This document shows positions 17,739 to 31,772 of a stretch of 63,887 nt of DNA, one piece after another. The DNA is taken from the NCBI GenBank assembly GCA_017400455.1, contig JAFPTC010000142.1, forward strand, positions 1 to 63,887, in the 5' to 3' direction. The notes beneath the pieces were generated by a model. That model ran no database searches and was not told the DNA's origin. It saw only the letters and a list, made by a program, of their open reading frames with translations. The stretch's first letter is position 1. Each line of letters opens with the position of its first letter. The DNA comes from Prevotella sp. GTDB lineage: Bacteria > Bacteroidota > Bacteroidia > Bacteroidales > Bacteroidaceae. The translations under genes were made by a program, and so were the position numbers.

Positions 17739-18755
17739 ATGAAGAAGATGATGTTTACCCTGATTGCCATGCTGACGATAGCAGCAAGTGCAAGCGCAAT
17801 GTCTTATGAGCAGGCACGCGAAGAGGCACTGTTCCTGACGGACAAGATGGCCTATGAGCTGAACCTGAGCGAGGCACAATATGAGGCAGCTTATGAAATC
17901 AACCTCGACTATCTGATGGGTGTCACCAGCCAATACGACGTCTATGGCCCTTACTGGGAGCGCCGTAACCTGGACCTGAGCTACATCCTGTTCTCATGGC
18001 AGTGGGATTTGTTCCGTGCAGCCACCTATTTCTACCGCCCGCTGGTTTGGGATGCAGGCTACTGGCACTTCGGCATCTATGCCCGCTATCCTCACCGCGA
18101 CTATTTCTACTTCGGACGTCCCCACTTCTACGTATCCTATCGTGGCGGTCACAGTTGGCGCATGAACAACGGACGCAGCTACTATGAGAGGCGTCGCGAT
18201 TTCTACCGTCCCGGCAATCCACGCCATGACCAGCACTTCGGTATGCGCAGCGGATGGGATCGCGGAGACTACCGTGGCAATGGTGGCGGAGGCTTCAGGA
18301 ACGGACGACCCAGCTCCACTCATATCACTGGCGGCAATAACAACGATCGCAATGTCGGCGGTGGTGGCGGATACCGCATCGGAGGCAGAGACCAGGGTGG
18401 TTACGACAACAATCGTGGCGGATTCGGCAGCAACCGTGGCGGAAGTGTGAACAACAACAACTTTGACCGTCGTGACAACGGCCAGCTCGGTGGAAACACA
18501 GGCCGGAACGTTGGCGGGAACCTCGGTGAGAGGCAGTCGCAAGGCGGTTTCGAGAATCGCAGCAATGGCGGCAACACTGGCAATAGCGGTCACGGTTCCT
18601 TTGGCGGCAACCGTGGTAGCAATGGCGGTGGATTCAGCAGAGGCGGCAACACTGGCGGCGGTGGCAGCACTCGCAGCGGTGGTTCCTTCGGCGGAGGCAG
18701 CCGTTCGGGTGGTGGCAGCAACAGCCACGGCAGTTTCGGAGGCAGTCGCAGATAG
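17739..18755 (+). CDS. Secreted Gly/Asn/Arg-rich low-complexity protein
   Basis: I do not recognise a named family. The 338-residue protein has a signal peptide (MKKMMFTLIAMLTIAASASA). A folded-looking region (about 21-135) follows, with a helical LTDKMAYELNLSEAQYEAAYEINLDYL and aromatic-rich segments (WERRNLDLSYILFSWQWDLF, YRPLVWDAGYWHFGIYARYP). The last 200 residues are low complexity, dominated by Gly, Asn, Arg and Ser (GGNNNDRN, GGSRSGGGSNSHG). Such tails suggest a disordered, surface or periplasmic protein, perhaps nucleic-acid or glycan adhesive; that is speculation. It is monocistronic, with a strong terminator right after it. The putative box TTACTTTG at 17681-17688 is imperfect. Confidence 0.7.
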   Translation: MKKMMFTLIAMLTIAASASAMSYEQAREEALFLTDKMAYELNLSEAQYEAAYEINLDYLMGVTSQYDVYGPYWERRNLDLSYILFSWQWDLFRAATYFYRPLVWDAGYWHFGIYARYPHRDYFYFGRPHFYVSYRGGHSWRMNNGRSYYERRRDFYRPGNPRHDQHFGMRSGWDRGDYRGNGGGGFRNGRPSSTHITGGNNNDRNVGGGGGYRIGGRDQGGYDNNRGGFGSNRGGSVNNNNFDRRDNGQLGGNTGRNVGGNLGERQSQGGFENRSNGGNTGNSGHGSFGGNRGSNGGGFSRGGNTGGGGSTRSGGSFGGGSRSGGGSNSHGSFGGSRR

Positions 18756-18783
18756 TCATCCGCCAGTTGCAGATATAACAAAC

Positions 18784-18832
18784 AAAAAAACTCAATGGGT
18801 AAGCAAAATCCCATTGAGTTTTTTTGTTTTTA
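18784..18832 (+). terminator. Terminator after the Gly-rich gene
   Basis: A near-perfect stem AAAAAACTCAATGGG/CCCATTGAGTTTTTT with a 10-nt loop runs into TTTTTTTGTTTTT. The T-tract also supplies the TTTTTG (18821-18826) lying 20 bp before the next -7 box at 18847. Confidence 0.9.
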
Positions 18833-18846
18833 TCAATATTTTTATT

Positions 18847-18854
18847 TATCTTTG
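18847..18854 (+). promoter_or_regulatory. Promoter -7 box (TATCTTTG) for the TonB-dependent receptor operon
   Basis: TATCTTTG lies 37 bp before the ATG at 18892. TTTTTG ends exactly 20 bp upstream, giving a full Bacteroidetes promoter that overlaps the preceding terminator tail. Confidence 0.78.
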
Positions 18855-18891
18855 CAGCAAATAACAATCATTAATCAATAACACCTTATCT

Positions 18892-21423
18892 ATGAAGAAA
18901 AAGCTGATATTTGCGGTGATGGCTTTCGTGCCTGGCTCCAGCATGCTGGCTCAAGAGGAAGTGGACTCCCTGGCTCTTGACGTGCAGACCGAGCAAGCAT
19001 TCACCTTCACCGAAGCGCAGCTGGGCGAGGATGACGATGTCACTCAGAACGTCACCGTCATTTCCTCAAACCGCAACGTCTACGCCAGCGAAGTGGGCTA
19101 CAGGTTCTCACCAGCCCGCTTCAAGTACCGTGCTTTCGGTTCAAAGTACAACGACATCCACATCAATGGCAACCCTGTGAACGATGCAGAACGTGGCGAA
19201 TTCCGCTACAGTTTCGTGGGTGGACTCAACAATCAGACGCGTTCACAGGAAGCCGCCCTTCCCTTTGAGGACAACACCTTTGCCATGAGCGGTATGGGCG
19301 GTGCCAACAACTACAATTTCCGCCCCAGCAGCTTTGCCACAGGCCAGCGCGCCAGCATTGCCGGTGCCAACCGCAACTACAACACCCGCCTGATGTACAC
19401 CTACAACACGGGAGTGACCGAAAGCGGATGGGCCTTTACCGGCAGTCTGACCTACCGTTGGGGACAGGGCATCGGCTTCGTTGACGGAACCAGCTACAAT
19501 TCGCTCAGCTATTTCCTGGGAGCAGAAAAGATACTCAACGACCAGCACTCCGTATCGCTCGTCACATGGGGCAACCCCACCGAGCGTGGTACGCAGGCTG
19601 CTTCGACCGACGAGATGTACTGGATTGCCAACGACAGGCTCTATAATTCGGCCTGGGGCTATCAAGACGGCAAGAAGCGCAACTCGCGCATTGTAAAGGA
19701 CTTCGCGCCGGCAGCACTGCTCACGTGGGACTGGACCATCGACCAAGACACCAAGCTCGTCACCACCCTGCTGGGCAAATACGCCATGTACAGCAGCAGC
19801 CGTCTGAACTACAACAACTCCACCAACCCCGCCCCCGACTACTATTCCACTATGCCAAGCTACTACTACGACGTCTACGCTCCTTTCGACGGCGACCGCG
19901 ACCAACAAGCCTTGGCCAACTGGCAGGCTGCTTACGACTATCTGTCAGCGTCGAAGGAGAACCGCCAGGTGCAGTGGGACCGAATGTACTATGCCAACCG
20001 CATGGCCAACTGGCAGGGCACCGACGCCATGTACTACCTGCAGCGCTATCATGACGACCAGCTGTCGCTCTCGCTGAGCAGCTATATTGACAAGCAGCTA
20101 ACCAAGAGCTCACAAGTCCATGGCGGCCTTCAGCTGTCCACCAACAAAGGCATGCACTATCAGACCATGGACGACCTGCTGGGAGCCTGGTCGTTCCACA
20201 ACGTCAACACTTACGTCATCAAAAACTACGGCGAAGACGGACCAGAGGCGCAATACGACCTGAACCACCCCAACCAGATAGTGGAAAAGGGCGACCGCTT
20301 CGGCTACGACTACAACATCTTCGTGAACAAGGCCCAGCTCTGGGCAGGCTATACTGCTGACCTTCGCCGCACACATCTATTTATTAACGCACGCGTAGCA
20401 GGTACTACCATGCAGCGCGAAGGCAAGATGCGCAGCGGCCTTGCACCCACCAACTCCTACGGTCGCAGCGGCACAGCCAAGTTCCTCGACGGTGGCGCCA
20501 AGGCCGGTCTTCACTTCAACCTGGGCAAAGGCCACGCCGTGATGCTCGGTGGCGGCTACGAGCTGAAAACGCCTGCCGCCCGCACCGCCTTCCAAGCCGC
20601 CCAGGTGAACAACGACTTCGTGAAAGACCTGAAGAACGAGAAAATACTCTCGGCCGAGGTGGGCTACCAGCTAAAGACTTCTCGCCTGAAAGCCAACCTC
20701 AACGCCTACTACAGCCGCCTGGCCGACGTCACCGAGCAGTCGATGTACTACATGGACGACCGTCGTTCCTTCACCTACGTCTCGCTCTCGGGCATCGAGA
20801 AAGAATACTACGGCGTTGAGCTGGGCCTGAACTTCAAGGTGAACGACGTGCTGAACATCAAGGCCCTGGGCACCGTGAGCGATGCCAAATACGTGAACAA
20901 CGCCAACGTGAGCTATATGCTCTCGGAAGATGGCCGCACCTACTACGACCGCGTTCACAATGAGGGCATGCGCGAAGGCTGCACTCCCCTTTCGGCCTTC
21001 AGCCTCGACCTCAGCTATCACGCCAACGGCTGGTATATCGATCTCATTGGCAACTATTACGACCGCATATACCTTTATTATACTCCCGTCACACGCTATG
21101 AGGGCCGTCTGAAGTGGAACAACGACGGCACCGCCAAGGACTATTCGACCCTTCCCTCTCAGGCCAAGGGCCACGGCGGCTTCATGCTCGACGCCTCTAT
21201 CGGCCGTCAGTTCTACCTGAAGCACGGCCGTCGCATTGGCTTCAACCTGATGCTCACCAACATCCTCAACAACATGAGCATAGTCACCGGCGGACGCGAA
21301 CAGAGCCGCACCGACACCGACGAGAACGGCGAGAGCATCCGCACCTACTCTTTCCAGAACAGTCCCTACAAGTTCTATGCCAACGGAGCCAACGGCATGC
21401 TCATGCTCAACTACTACTTTTAG
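18892..21423 (+). CDS. TonB-dependent outer membrane receptor
   Basis: This 843-residue outer-membrane transporter imports a substrate using TonB energy. The signal peptide is followed by a short acidic stretch, then a plug-like region (about 45-140) with YNDIHINGNPVNDAERGEF, the counterpart of the INGxPxND plug segment. The barrel is full of aromatic alternating strands and ends YKFYANGANGMLMLNYYF, a C-terminal Phe barrel signal. It lacks the N-terminal carboxypeptidase-regulatory domain of SusC-type receptors. Two exported lipoproteins (DUF5689 and OB-fold repeats) follow closely, and a secreted nuclease follows after L31, suggesting a nucleic-acid or nucleotide substrate. That substrate is inferred from neighbours only. 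Confidence 0.85.
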   Translation: MKKKLIFAVMAFVPGSSMLAQEEVDSLALDVQTEQAFTFTEAQLGEDDDVTQNVTVISSNRNVYASEVGYRFSPARFKYRAFGSKYNDIHINGNPVNDAERGEFRYSFVGGLNNQTRSQEAALPFEDNTFAMSGMGGANNYNFRPSSFATGQRASIAGANRNYNTRLMYTYNTGVTESGWAFTGSLTYRWGQGIGFVDGTSYNSLSYFLGAEKILNDQHSVSLVTWGNPTERGTQAASTDEMYWIANDRLYNSAWGYQDGKKRNSRIVKDFAPAALLTWDWTIDQDTKLVTTLLGKYAMYSSSRLNYNNSTNPAPDYYSTMPSYYYDVYAPFDGDRDQQALANWQAAYDYLSASKENRQVQWDRMYYANRMANWQGTDAMYYLQRYHDDQLSLSLSSYIDKQLTKSSQVHGGLQLSTNKGMHYQTMDDLLGAWSFHNVNTYVIKNYGEDGPEAQYDLNHPNQIVEKGDRFGYDYNIFVNKAQLWAGYTADLRRTHLFINARVAGTTMQREGKMRSGLAPTNSYGRSGTAKFLDGGAKAGLHFNLGKGHAVMLGGGYELKTPAARTAFQAAQVNNDFVKDLKNEKILSAEVGYQLKTSRLKANLNAYYSRLADVTEQSMYYMDDRRSFTYVSLSGIEKEYYGVELGLNFKVNDVLNIKALGTVSDAKYVNNANVSYMLSEDGRTYYDRVHNEGMREGCTPLSAFSLDLSYHANGWYIDLIGNYYDRIYLYYTPVTRYEGRLKWNNDGTAKDYSTLPSQAKGHGGFMLDASIGRQFYLKHGRRIGFNLMLTNILNNMSIVTGGREQSRTDTDENGESIRTYSFQNSPYKFYANGANGMLMLNYYF

Positions 21424-21484
21424 CGGGCTTTGCCCTAAATAATAAATAATAAATAATAAATGATAAATGATAATTAGCAATACA

Positions 21485-22381
21485 ATGGAAACGATGATAA
21501 ACAGGAAGCCTAGAATACCGAAAGGTTTATTCTTTGTTCTTTCTTCATTATTATTTAGCGTAGCGCTCACCAGCTGTCAGGGCGACTGGGACGAGCCACC
21601 CGTTTACGACGTGGTGCCTTTCGGTAACTCCAACATCAACGACGAAGGCATTATCACCATTGCCGAGCTGAAGGCCAAGTACCCCAACGTTTTCGCCTCG
21701 ACCGACCAGAACAAGCAAATCACCGAGGACATTAAGATCCGTGGCCGCGTCACGGGCAACGACCTGGGTTCCAACATCTACAAGCAGTTCATGATTCAGG
21801 ATGAGACGGGAGCCATCATCGTGGCCGTCAACCAGAGCGGCATGCACGGTTTCCTGGCCGAGGGGCAGGAGATTGTCATCGACCTGAAAGACCTCTACAT
21901 CGGCGGCTACCGCAAACAGCCCGAGATTGGCCAGCCCTACAACGGCACCAGCATAGGCCGCATGAACAAAGAGCTGTTTCAGAAGCATTATAAATATGTG
22001 GGGCAGCCCGATGCCTCGAAGATTGAGCCCATTGACTTCGACGTGAATATGAGCATGGAGGAGCACTGCGCCAAGCTGGTCACCCTGCGCAACGTGTCCT
22101 TCTCGCCTGTGGCAGGCCTGGGCACCTTCGCCCCCGACACCACGCAGGACAAGACCGTGAGCATCGTTGGCGGCTGCGTCAATCGCTCACTGAACGAATA
22201 CCCCGAGTCGAAGGTGGTCATCCGCACCAGCACCTACGCCAAGTTCGCTGCCATGAAGCTGCCCTACGACGAGGTGAACAAGCGTCCCCGTAAGTGCAAC
22301 ATCACCGGCATTGCCACCCGCTACAACAACACCTGGCAAATCCTCATCCGCAAGGAGAGCGACATCGAAGTCATTGAATAA
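21485..22381 (+). CDS. DUF5689 domain lipoprotein
   Basis: This 298-residue probable outer-membrane lipoprotein has a positively charged N-terminus, a hydrophobic stretch and lipobox VALTSC, with the mature part starting CQGDWDEPPVYDVVPFG. The body matches the Bacteroidetes DUF5689 type: IKIRGRVTGNDLGSNIYKQF, MIQDETGAIIVAVN and LKDLYIGGYRKQPEIG resemble an OB-fold, the fold used for nucleic-acid or oligosaccharide binding. It follows the receptor by 61 bp of AT-rich, TAAATAA-like repeats. The start is uncertain (ATG at 21467, 21485 or 21494); all give a usable signal peptide. It is likely the surface binding partner of the receptor. Confidence 0.78.
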   Translation: METMINRKPRIPKGLFFVLSSLLFSVALTSCQGDWDEPPVYDVVPFGNSNINDEGIITIAELKAKYPNVFASTDQNKQITEDIKIRGRVTGNDLGSNIYKQFMIQDETGAIIVAVNQSGMHGFLAEGQEIVIDLKDLYIGGYRKQPEIGQPYNGTSIGRMNKELFQKHYKYVGQPDASKIEPIDFDVNMSMEEHCAKLVTLRNVSFSPVAGLGTFAPDTTQDKTVSIVGGCVNRSLNEYPESKVVIRTSTYAKFAAMKLPYDEVNKRPRKCNITGIATRYNNTWQILIRKESDIEVIE

Positions 22382-22393
22382 GACCACCCACAA

Positions 22394-22427
22394 AACCTAC
22401 AGAACCTACAGAACCTACAGAACCTAC
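22394..22427 (+). repeat. 9-bp tandem repeat (AACCTACAG)n
   Basis: AACCTACAG is repeated three times, with a fourth partial copy, in the 64-bp gap between the DUF5689 and OB-fold genes. Being short, tandem and intergenic, it may vary in copy number between strains and change the spacing between the two genes. Confidence 0.85.
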
Positions 22428-22445
22428 AAAAAAAGACCCACTAAT

Positions 22446-24191
22446 ATGAAGAAACTATTCAGTAAACTCATGCTTGTGGCCATGGCGGTCGCAACATTCA
22501 CGGCCTGCGAAGACGTGCCCGAACCTTACAACATTCCCAGTCCAGAAGACGACAACGGCAGCTCGACCGAGATTGAGGGAGCCACCGGCAGCGGCACGCT
22601 GGCCGACCCGTTCAACGCCGTGGCAGCTCTGAACTATGGCAAGAAGCTGGCCTCTGGCGAGTCCTCGACCGACTACATGTTCATCAAGGGCCGCGTGGTC
22701 AGCATCAAGGAGCAGTTCTCCACGCAGTATGGCAACGGAACCTTCTACATTTCCAGCGACGGCACCGCCCAGAACCAGTTCTACGCCTACCGCGTGCTCT
22801 ATCTGGGCAACAAGAAGTTCACCTCCAGCGACAAGCCCATAGAGGTGGGCGACGAGGTCATCGTCTGCGGCGTCATCACCAACTACAACGGAACCATCGA
22901 GACGGCCCAGGGCCAGGGCTTCCTCTACTCGCTCAACGGCGAAGACCGTGGCGGTGCACCTAACGGAGGCGGCGACGACAGCGGCACAGCCACGGGCGAC
23001 GGCACCCTTGCCAACCCCTTCAACAGCGTGGCAGCCATTGCCTACGCCAAGCAGGTGGGCAATGCCGAATCAGAAAAGGAAGTCTACATCAAGGGCAAGG
23101 TGGCCGAAATCACCGAGCAATACGGCACGCAGTTTGGCAACGCCACCTTCACCGTCAGCGACGACGGCACCAGCAGCAATGCCTTCACCGTCTATCGCGC
23201 ACTCTATCTGGGCAACAAGAAGTACACCAGCGGCGCACTCCTTGAGGTGGGCAACGACGTCATTGTCTACGGCAAGGTGACCTGCTACATGGGCAACAAA
23301 CCCGAAACCGTACAGGGCAAAGCCTATCTCTACTCGCTCAACGGCCAGACCGATGGCGGCGGCGACACCCCCACCCCCGACCCGCAACCCAGCGGCGAGG
23401 TGAAGACCGTCAGCATAGCCGACTTCAATGACGCCGAGGTGAGCAACGACGTGTGGTATCAGCTCACGGGCAAGGTGACCAATCTGAAGCCCGACGACAT
23501 CTATGGTAACTTCGACCTGGATGACGAAACGGGCTCGGTCTACGTATACGGCCTGCTGTCCGAGAAGGGCGGTGCCAAGAAGCTCTTCCAGGAGCTGGTG
23601 GCCGCCAAGGGAATCAAGGAGGGCAGCACCCTCACCCTCATTGGCAATCGTGGCGAGTACAACGGCAAGATTGAGGTGATGAACGCCTACTTCGTCAGCG
23701 TCGAAGGCGGTAGCGATACCCCCGACGACCCCACTCCCGGTGGCGACAACACTGGCAATAAGGGCACGCTCAGCGGCAACCAGCTCACCCTGGTGACTGC
23801 CGACCTGGGCATCGAGAACGGCAACGAGCCTGGCACCATCACCCTGGTCGATGGCACCACCATCAGCTTCGACGGCGGAGGCAACTCCAACACGCCAAAG
23901 TATTACAACTCGGGCACCAGCATCCGCATGTATCCCAAGAACGCCATGACCATCAAGGCCAGCGGCAAGACCATCAAAAGCATCAAGCTGTCGTGCTCAA
24001 CCTCGAACGGAACCCTTTGCAATGCCGGTGGCGAGGTATCGGCAGCCCCTGGCAGCGTGGCCGTCAGCGGCGATGATCTCGACATCAGCGCCATCTACAG
24101 CAGCTCGACCACCATCACCAACAACAACGGCAACACCGGAGCTGCCTCTCAGCTGCGCATCACGCAACTGGTCATTACCTATGCCGAATAA
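22446..24191 (+). CDS. Lipoprotein with three OB-fold-like repeats (DUF6359-type) and a C-terminal beta domain
   Basis: This 581-residue exported lipoprotein uses the ATG at 22446, which gives MKKLFSKLMLVAMAVATFTAC with a lipobox at the Cys. Two clearly homologous repeats follow (about 45-165 and 180-295). Each opens with GTLA(D/N)PFN(A/S)VAA, then YIKG(R/K)V, QYGNGTFYISSDGT or QFGNATFTVSDDGT, VLYLGNKK(F/Y)TS and YLYSLNG. A third, more divergent OB-like segment (YQLTGKVTNLKPDDIYGNFD, about 315-420) and a Gly/Ser-rich C-terminal beta domain (LVDGTTISFDGGGN onward) complete it. The mature start CEDVPEPYN is close to many surface lipoproteins. The arrangement suggests multivalent binding of a polymer; nucleic acid is the leading idea because of the fold and neighbours. 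Confidence 0.78.
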   Translation: MKKLFSKLMLVAMAVATFTACEDVPEPYNIPSPEDDNGSSTEIEGATGSGTLADPFNAVAALNYGKKLASGESSTDYMFIKGRVVSIKEQFSTQYGNGTFYISSDGTAQNQFYAYRVLYLGNKKFTSSDKPIEVGDEVIVCGVITNYNGTIETAQGQGFLYSLNGEDRGGAPNGGGDDSGTATGDGTLANPFNSVAAIAYAKQVGNAESEKEVYIKGKVAEITEQYGTQFGNATFTVSDDGTSSNAFTVYRALYLGNKKYTSGALLEVGNDVIVYGKVTCYMGNKPETVQGKAYLYSLNGQTDGGGDTPTPDPQPSGEVKTVSIADFNDAEVSNDVWYQLTGKVTNLKPDDIYGNFDLDDETGSVYVYGLLSEKGGAKKLFQELVAAKGIKEGSTLTLIGNRGEYNGKIEVMNAYFVSVEGGSDTPDDPTPGGDNTGNKGTLSGNQLTLVTADLGIENGNEPGTITLVDGTTISFDGGGNSNTPKYYNSGTSIRMYPKNAMTIKASGKTIKSIKLSCSTSNGTLCNAGGEVSAAPGSVAVSGDDLDISAIYSSSTTITNNNGNTGAASQLRITQLVITYAE

Positions 24192-24232
24192 AAAAAGTCA
24201 GCGAAATGTTTGGCCAAGTTGAAAAAAAGTAG

Positions 24233-24240
24233 TACCTTTG
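24233..24240 (+). promoter_or_regulatory. Promoter -7 box (TACCTTTG) for rpmE2
   Basis: TACCTTTG lies 40 bp before the L31 ATG, with TTTG (24209-24212) exactly 20 bp upstream as the -33 element. L31 is therefore not just a member of the receptor operon. Confidence 0.78.
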
Positions 24241-24280
24241 CAGCCCGAAACAAGTATTTATCAATTATTTAAACAACAAA

Positions 24281-24535
24281 ATGAAAAAAGGAATTCATCC
24301 AGACAACTATCGCCCCGTCGTGTTCCGTGACATGTCCAACGGCGATATGTTCCTTACGAAGTCTACTGCAAAGACCACTGACACCGTAGAATTCGAAGGC
24401 GAAACTTACCCAGTGGTAAAAGTCGAAATCTCCAGCTCTTCCCACCCCTTCTATACTGGTAAGAGCAAGCTCGTCGACACGGCCGGACGCGTCGATAAGT
24501 TCATGAGCCGCTACGGTAAGGCTGCGAAGAAGTAA
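24281..24535 (+). CDS. rpmE2: 50S ribosomal protein L31, type B
   Basis: This 84-residue bL31 is the zinc-free (C-minus) form. It starts [22 protein letters not shown] and contains [24 protein letters not shown], typical of type B. The Cys residues that bind zinc in type A L31 are absent. It has its own promoter and terminator, so it is an independent unit sitting between the OB-fold lipoprotein and the secreted nuclease. In many bacteria this form is used under zinc limitation, but Bacteroidetes often carry only this one; which applies here cannot be seen from the window. Confidence 0.96.
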   Translation: MKKGIHPDNYRPVVFRDMSNGDMFLTKSTAKTTDTVEFEGETYPVVKVEISSSSHPFYTGKSKLVDTAGRVDKFMSRYGKAAKK

Positions 24536-24565
24536 GATATTCACACACACCACATGACTTATTAA

Positions 24566-24610
24566 GGTGCGTCCAAGGTAGTTGCATATGCCTTGTACGC
24601 ATCTTTTTTT
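24566..24610 (+). terminator. Terminator after rpmE2
   Basis: A 12-bp stem with one mismatch (GGTGCGTCCAAGG with CCTTGTACGCATC) around a 12-nt loop ends in TTTTTTT. It lies 30 bp past the L31 stop and immediately before the nuclease ATG, so the nuclease is read either by read-through or from a promoter not recognised here. Confidence 0.75.
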
Positions 24611-24621
24611 ACCACAAAAAC

Positions 24622-25554
24622 ATGAAACGGCTCCCCACCCTCTGCCCGCTGTTGCTCCTTGTTCCCTTGTTTCTGCTCAGCGCCTGCCACGACACCGGCG
24701 ACGATGACGACCCCTGGAGCACTCAGCCTACCGAAGCCCCCAACGCCAACCGCAACGACGCCAGCCAGGAGCCCAGCCTGTCGCGGCTGGAGTTTCCCCA
24801 TGTCAAGGGCGACGGCTCCATCGTGCTCATCCACACCACCAACGACCTCTTTGGCATCAACTACTCAGTGGAATGGGACTGCCAGAAGAAGTCGCAACGC
24901 TGGTCAGCCTATCAGCTGAACAGCTCCACCCTGCAGCGCAACACCTCCCGAGCCAACGTTGGCTATCCCTTCGACCCCCAGCTTCCCTCGCAGTATTATC
25001 TGAGTCAGGACTGCTTCTATAGCAGCGGCTTCGACCATGGCCACATCTGCCCCTCGGCCGACCGGCTCTATTCCAGCGAAGCCAACGAGCAGACGTTCTA
25101 CCTTACCAACATGCAGCCCCAGTATAAGGCTTTCAACGGCAGCCTATCAGGCAACGAGTCGTACAAGAACGACTGGAGTCCCTGGTTCAGGCTGGAGGGA
25201 CAGGTGCGCTCCTGGGCCAATGCCGCCACCACCGAAAACCTGTACGTGGTGAAGGGCGGAACCATTGAGGACCACCAGATTCTGCCCACGCTGGTGAAGG
25301 GCGAGATGCGCGTGCCAGCCTATTTCTTTGTGGCCCTGCTGCTTAAAAACGCCCAGGGCTATAAGGCCATCGGCTTCTGGATGGAGCATAAAAGCTCCTA
25401 CGAGAAGCAGGAGCCGTTGTCAGCCTATGCTGTGAACATCAGCGAGCTGGAGCAGAAGACTGGCATCGACTTTTTCTGCAATCTGCCCGACGACACCGAG
25501 CAACACATTGAGACGCTGGCCCGCGAAAACGTCTGCCGGGCGTGGGGTTTATAG
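24622..25554 (+). CDS. Secreted DNA/RNA non-specific endonuclease (NUC1 family lipoprotein)
   Basis: This 310-residue extracytoplasmic nuclease has lipobox LLSAC near residue 20, then a low-complexity Asp/Pro/Asn linker. The catalytic domain has the beta-beta-alpha-metal signature FDHGHICPSADR (D138, catalytic-type His 141; the family usually has DRGH, here DHGH). TFYLTNMQPQYKAFN and GNESYKNDW follow, where the conserved metal-binding Asn of the family lies. The family cuts both DNA and RNA, usually outside the cytoplasm. It sits just beyond L31 and two probable OB-fold lipoproteins and a TonB receptor, which suggests digestion of external nucleic acid before uptake. No immunity protein is seen next to it. 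Confidence 0.88.
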   Translation: MKRLPTLCPLLLLVPLFLLSACHDTGDDDDPWSTQPTEAPNANRNDASQEPSLSRLEFPHVKGDGSIVLIHTTNDLFGINYSVEWDCQKKSQRWSAYQLNSSTLQRNTSRANVGYPFDPQLPSQYYLSQDCFYSSGFDHGHICPSADRLYSSEANEQTFYLTNMQPQYKAFNGSLSGNESYKNDWSPWFRLEGQVRSWANAATTENLYVVKGGTIEDHQILPTLVKGEMRVPAYFFVALLLKNAQGYKAIGFWMEHKSSYEKQEPLSAYAVNISELEQKTGIDFFCNLPDDTEQHIETLARENVCRAWGL

Positions 25555-25574
25555 TCCCCCGACGAAGCCATTTT

Positions 25575-25722
25575 TTTCGGTGGAGGCGCCGCGTGAAAAT
25601 TTCTCACGTGAGATTTTTTTCTGGGAAGCCTCCGCGTGAAAATTTCTCACGTGAGATTTTTTTCTGGGAGGCCTCCGCGTGAAAATTTCTCACGTGAGAA
25701 ATTTTCATGGGAAGCCTCGCCA
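25575..25722. repeat. CACGTG palindromic repeat cluster C (3 cores, period 43 bp)
   Basis: CTCACGTGAG cores lie at 25603-25612, 25646-25655 and 25689-25698, spaced exactly 43 bp. The joining unit is ATTTTTTTCTGGGA(A/G)GCCTCCGCGTGAAAATTT. The last core has symmetric arms (GTGAAAATTT and AAATTTTCA). It fills the gap between the convergent nuclease gene (ends 25554) and the phytase-like gene (ends 25732). No ordinary terminator is seen there, so the repeat may act as one. Confidence 0.92.
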
Positions 25723-25731
25723 GCTTTACGA

Positions 25732-31727
<5,996 letters not shown>

Positions 31728-31772
31728 GTTAAGAGTTAAGAGTTTAGAATTAAGAGTTTAGAGTTGAGAGTT

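Noticed and set aside
22311-22445. Longer start for the OB-fold lipoprotein at 22311
   Set aside because: The extension would overlap the DUF5689 gene and read through the 9-bp repeat (TYRTYRTYR), and the signal peptide with lipobox begins at 22446.
25603-25612. True parS site for ParB
   Set aside because: The core CACGTG is shared, but the flanks CT/AG and the following bases differ from TGTTTCACGTGAAACA at two positions on each side, and no parA or parB gene is in the window. It is kept only as a hypothesis in the findings.
25603-25698. CRISPR array at the 43-bp-period repeats
   Set aside because: The repeats are palindromic and contiguous, with conserved rather than unique spacers, and no cas gene is near.
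31728-31772. AGAGTTTA/GAGTTAAG-like repeats before the propeller lipoprotein gene
   Set aside because: They look like AT-rich slippage in a spacer, of the kind often seen in these genomes. A similar TAAATAA run at 21431-21475 is treated the same way.
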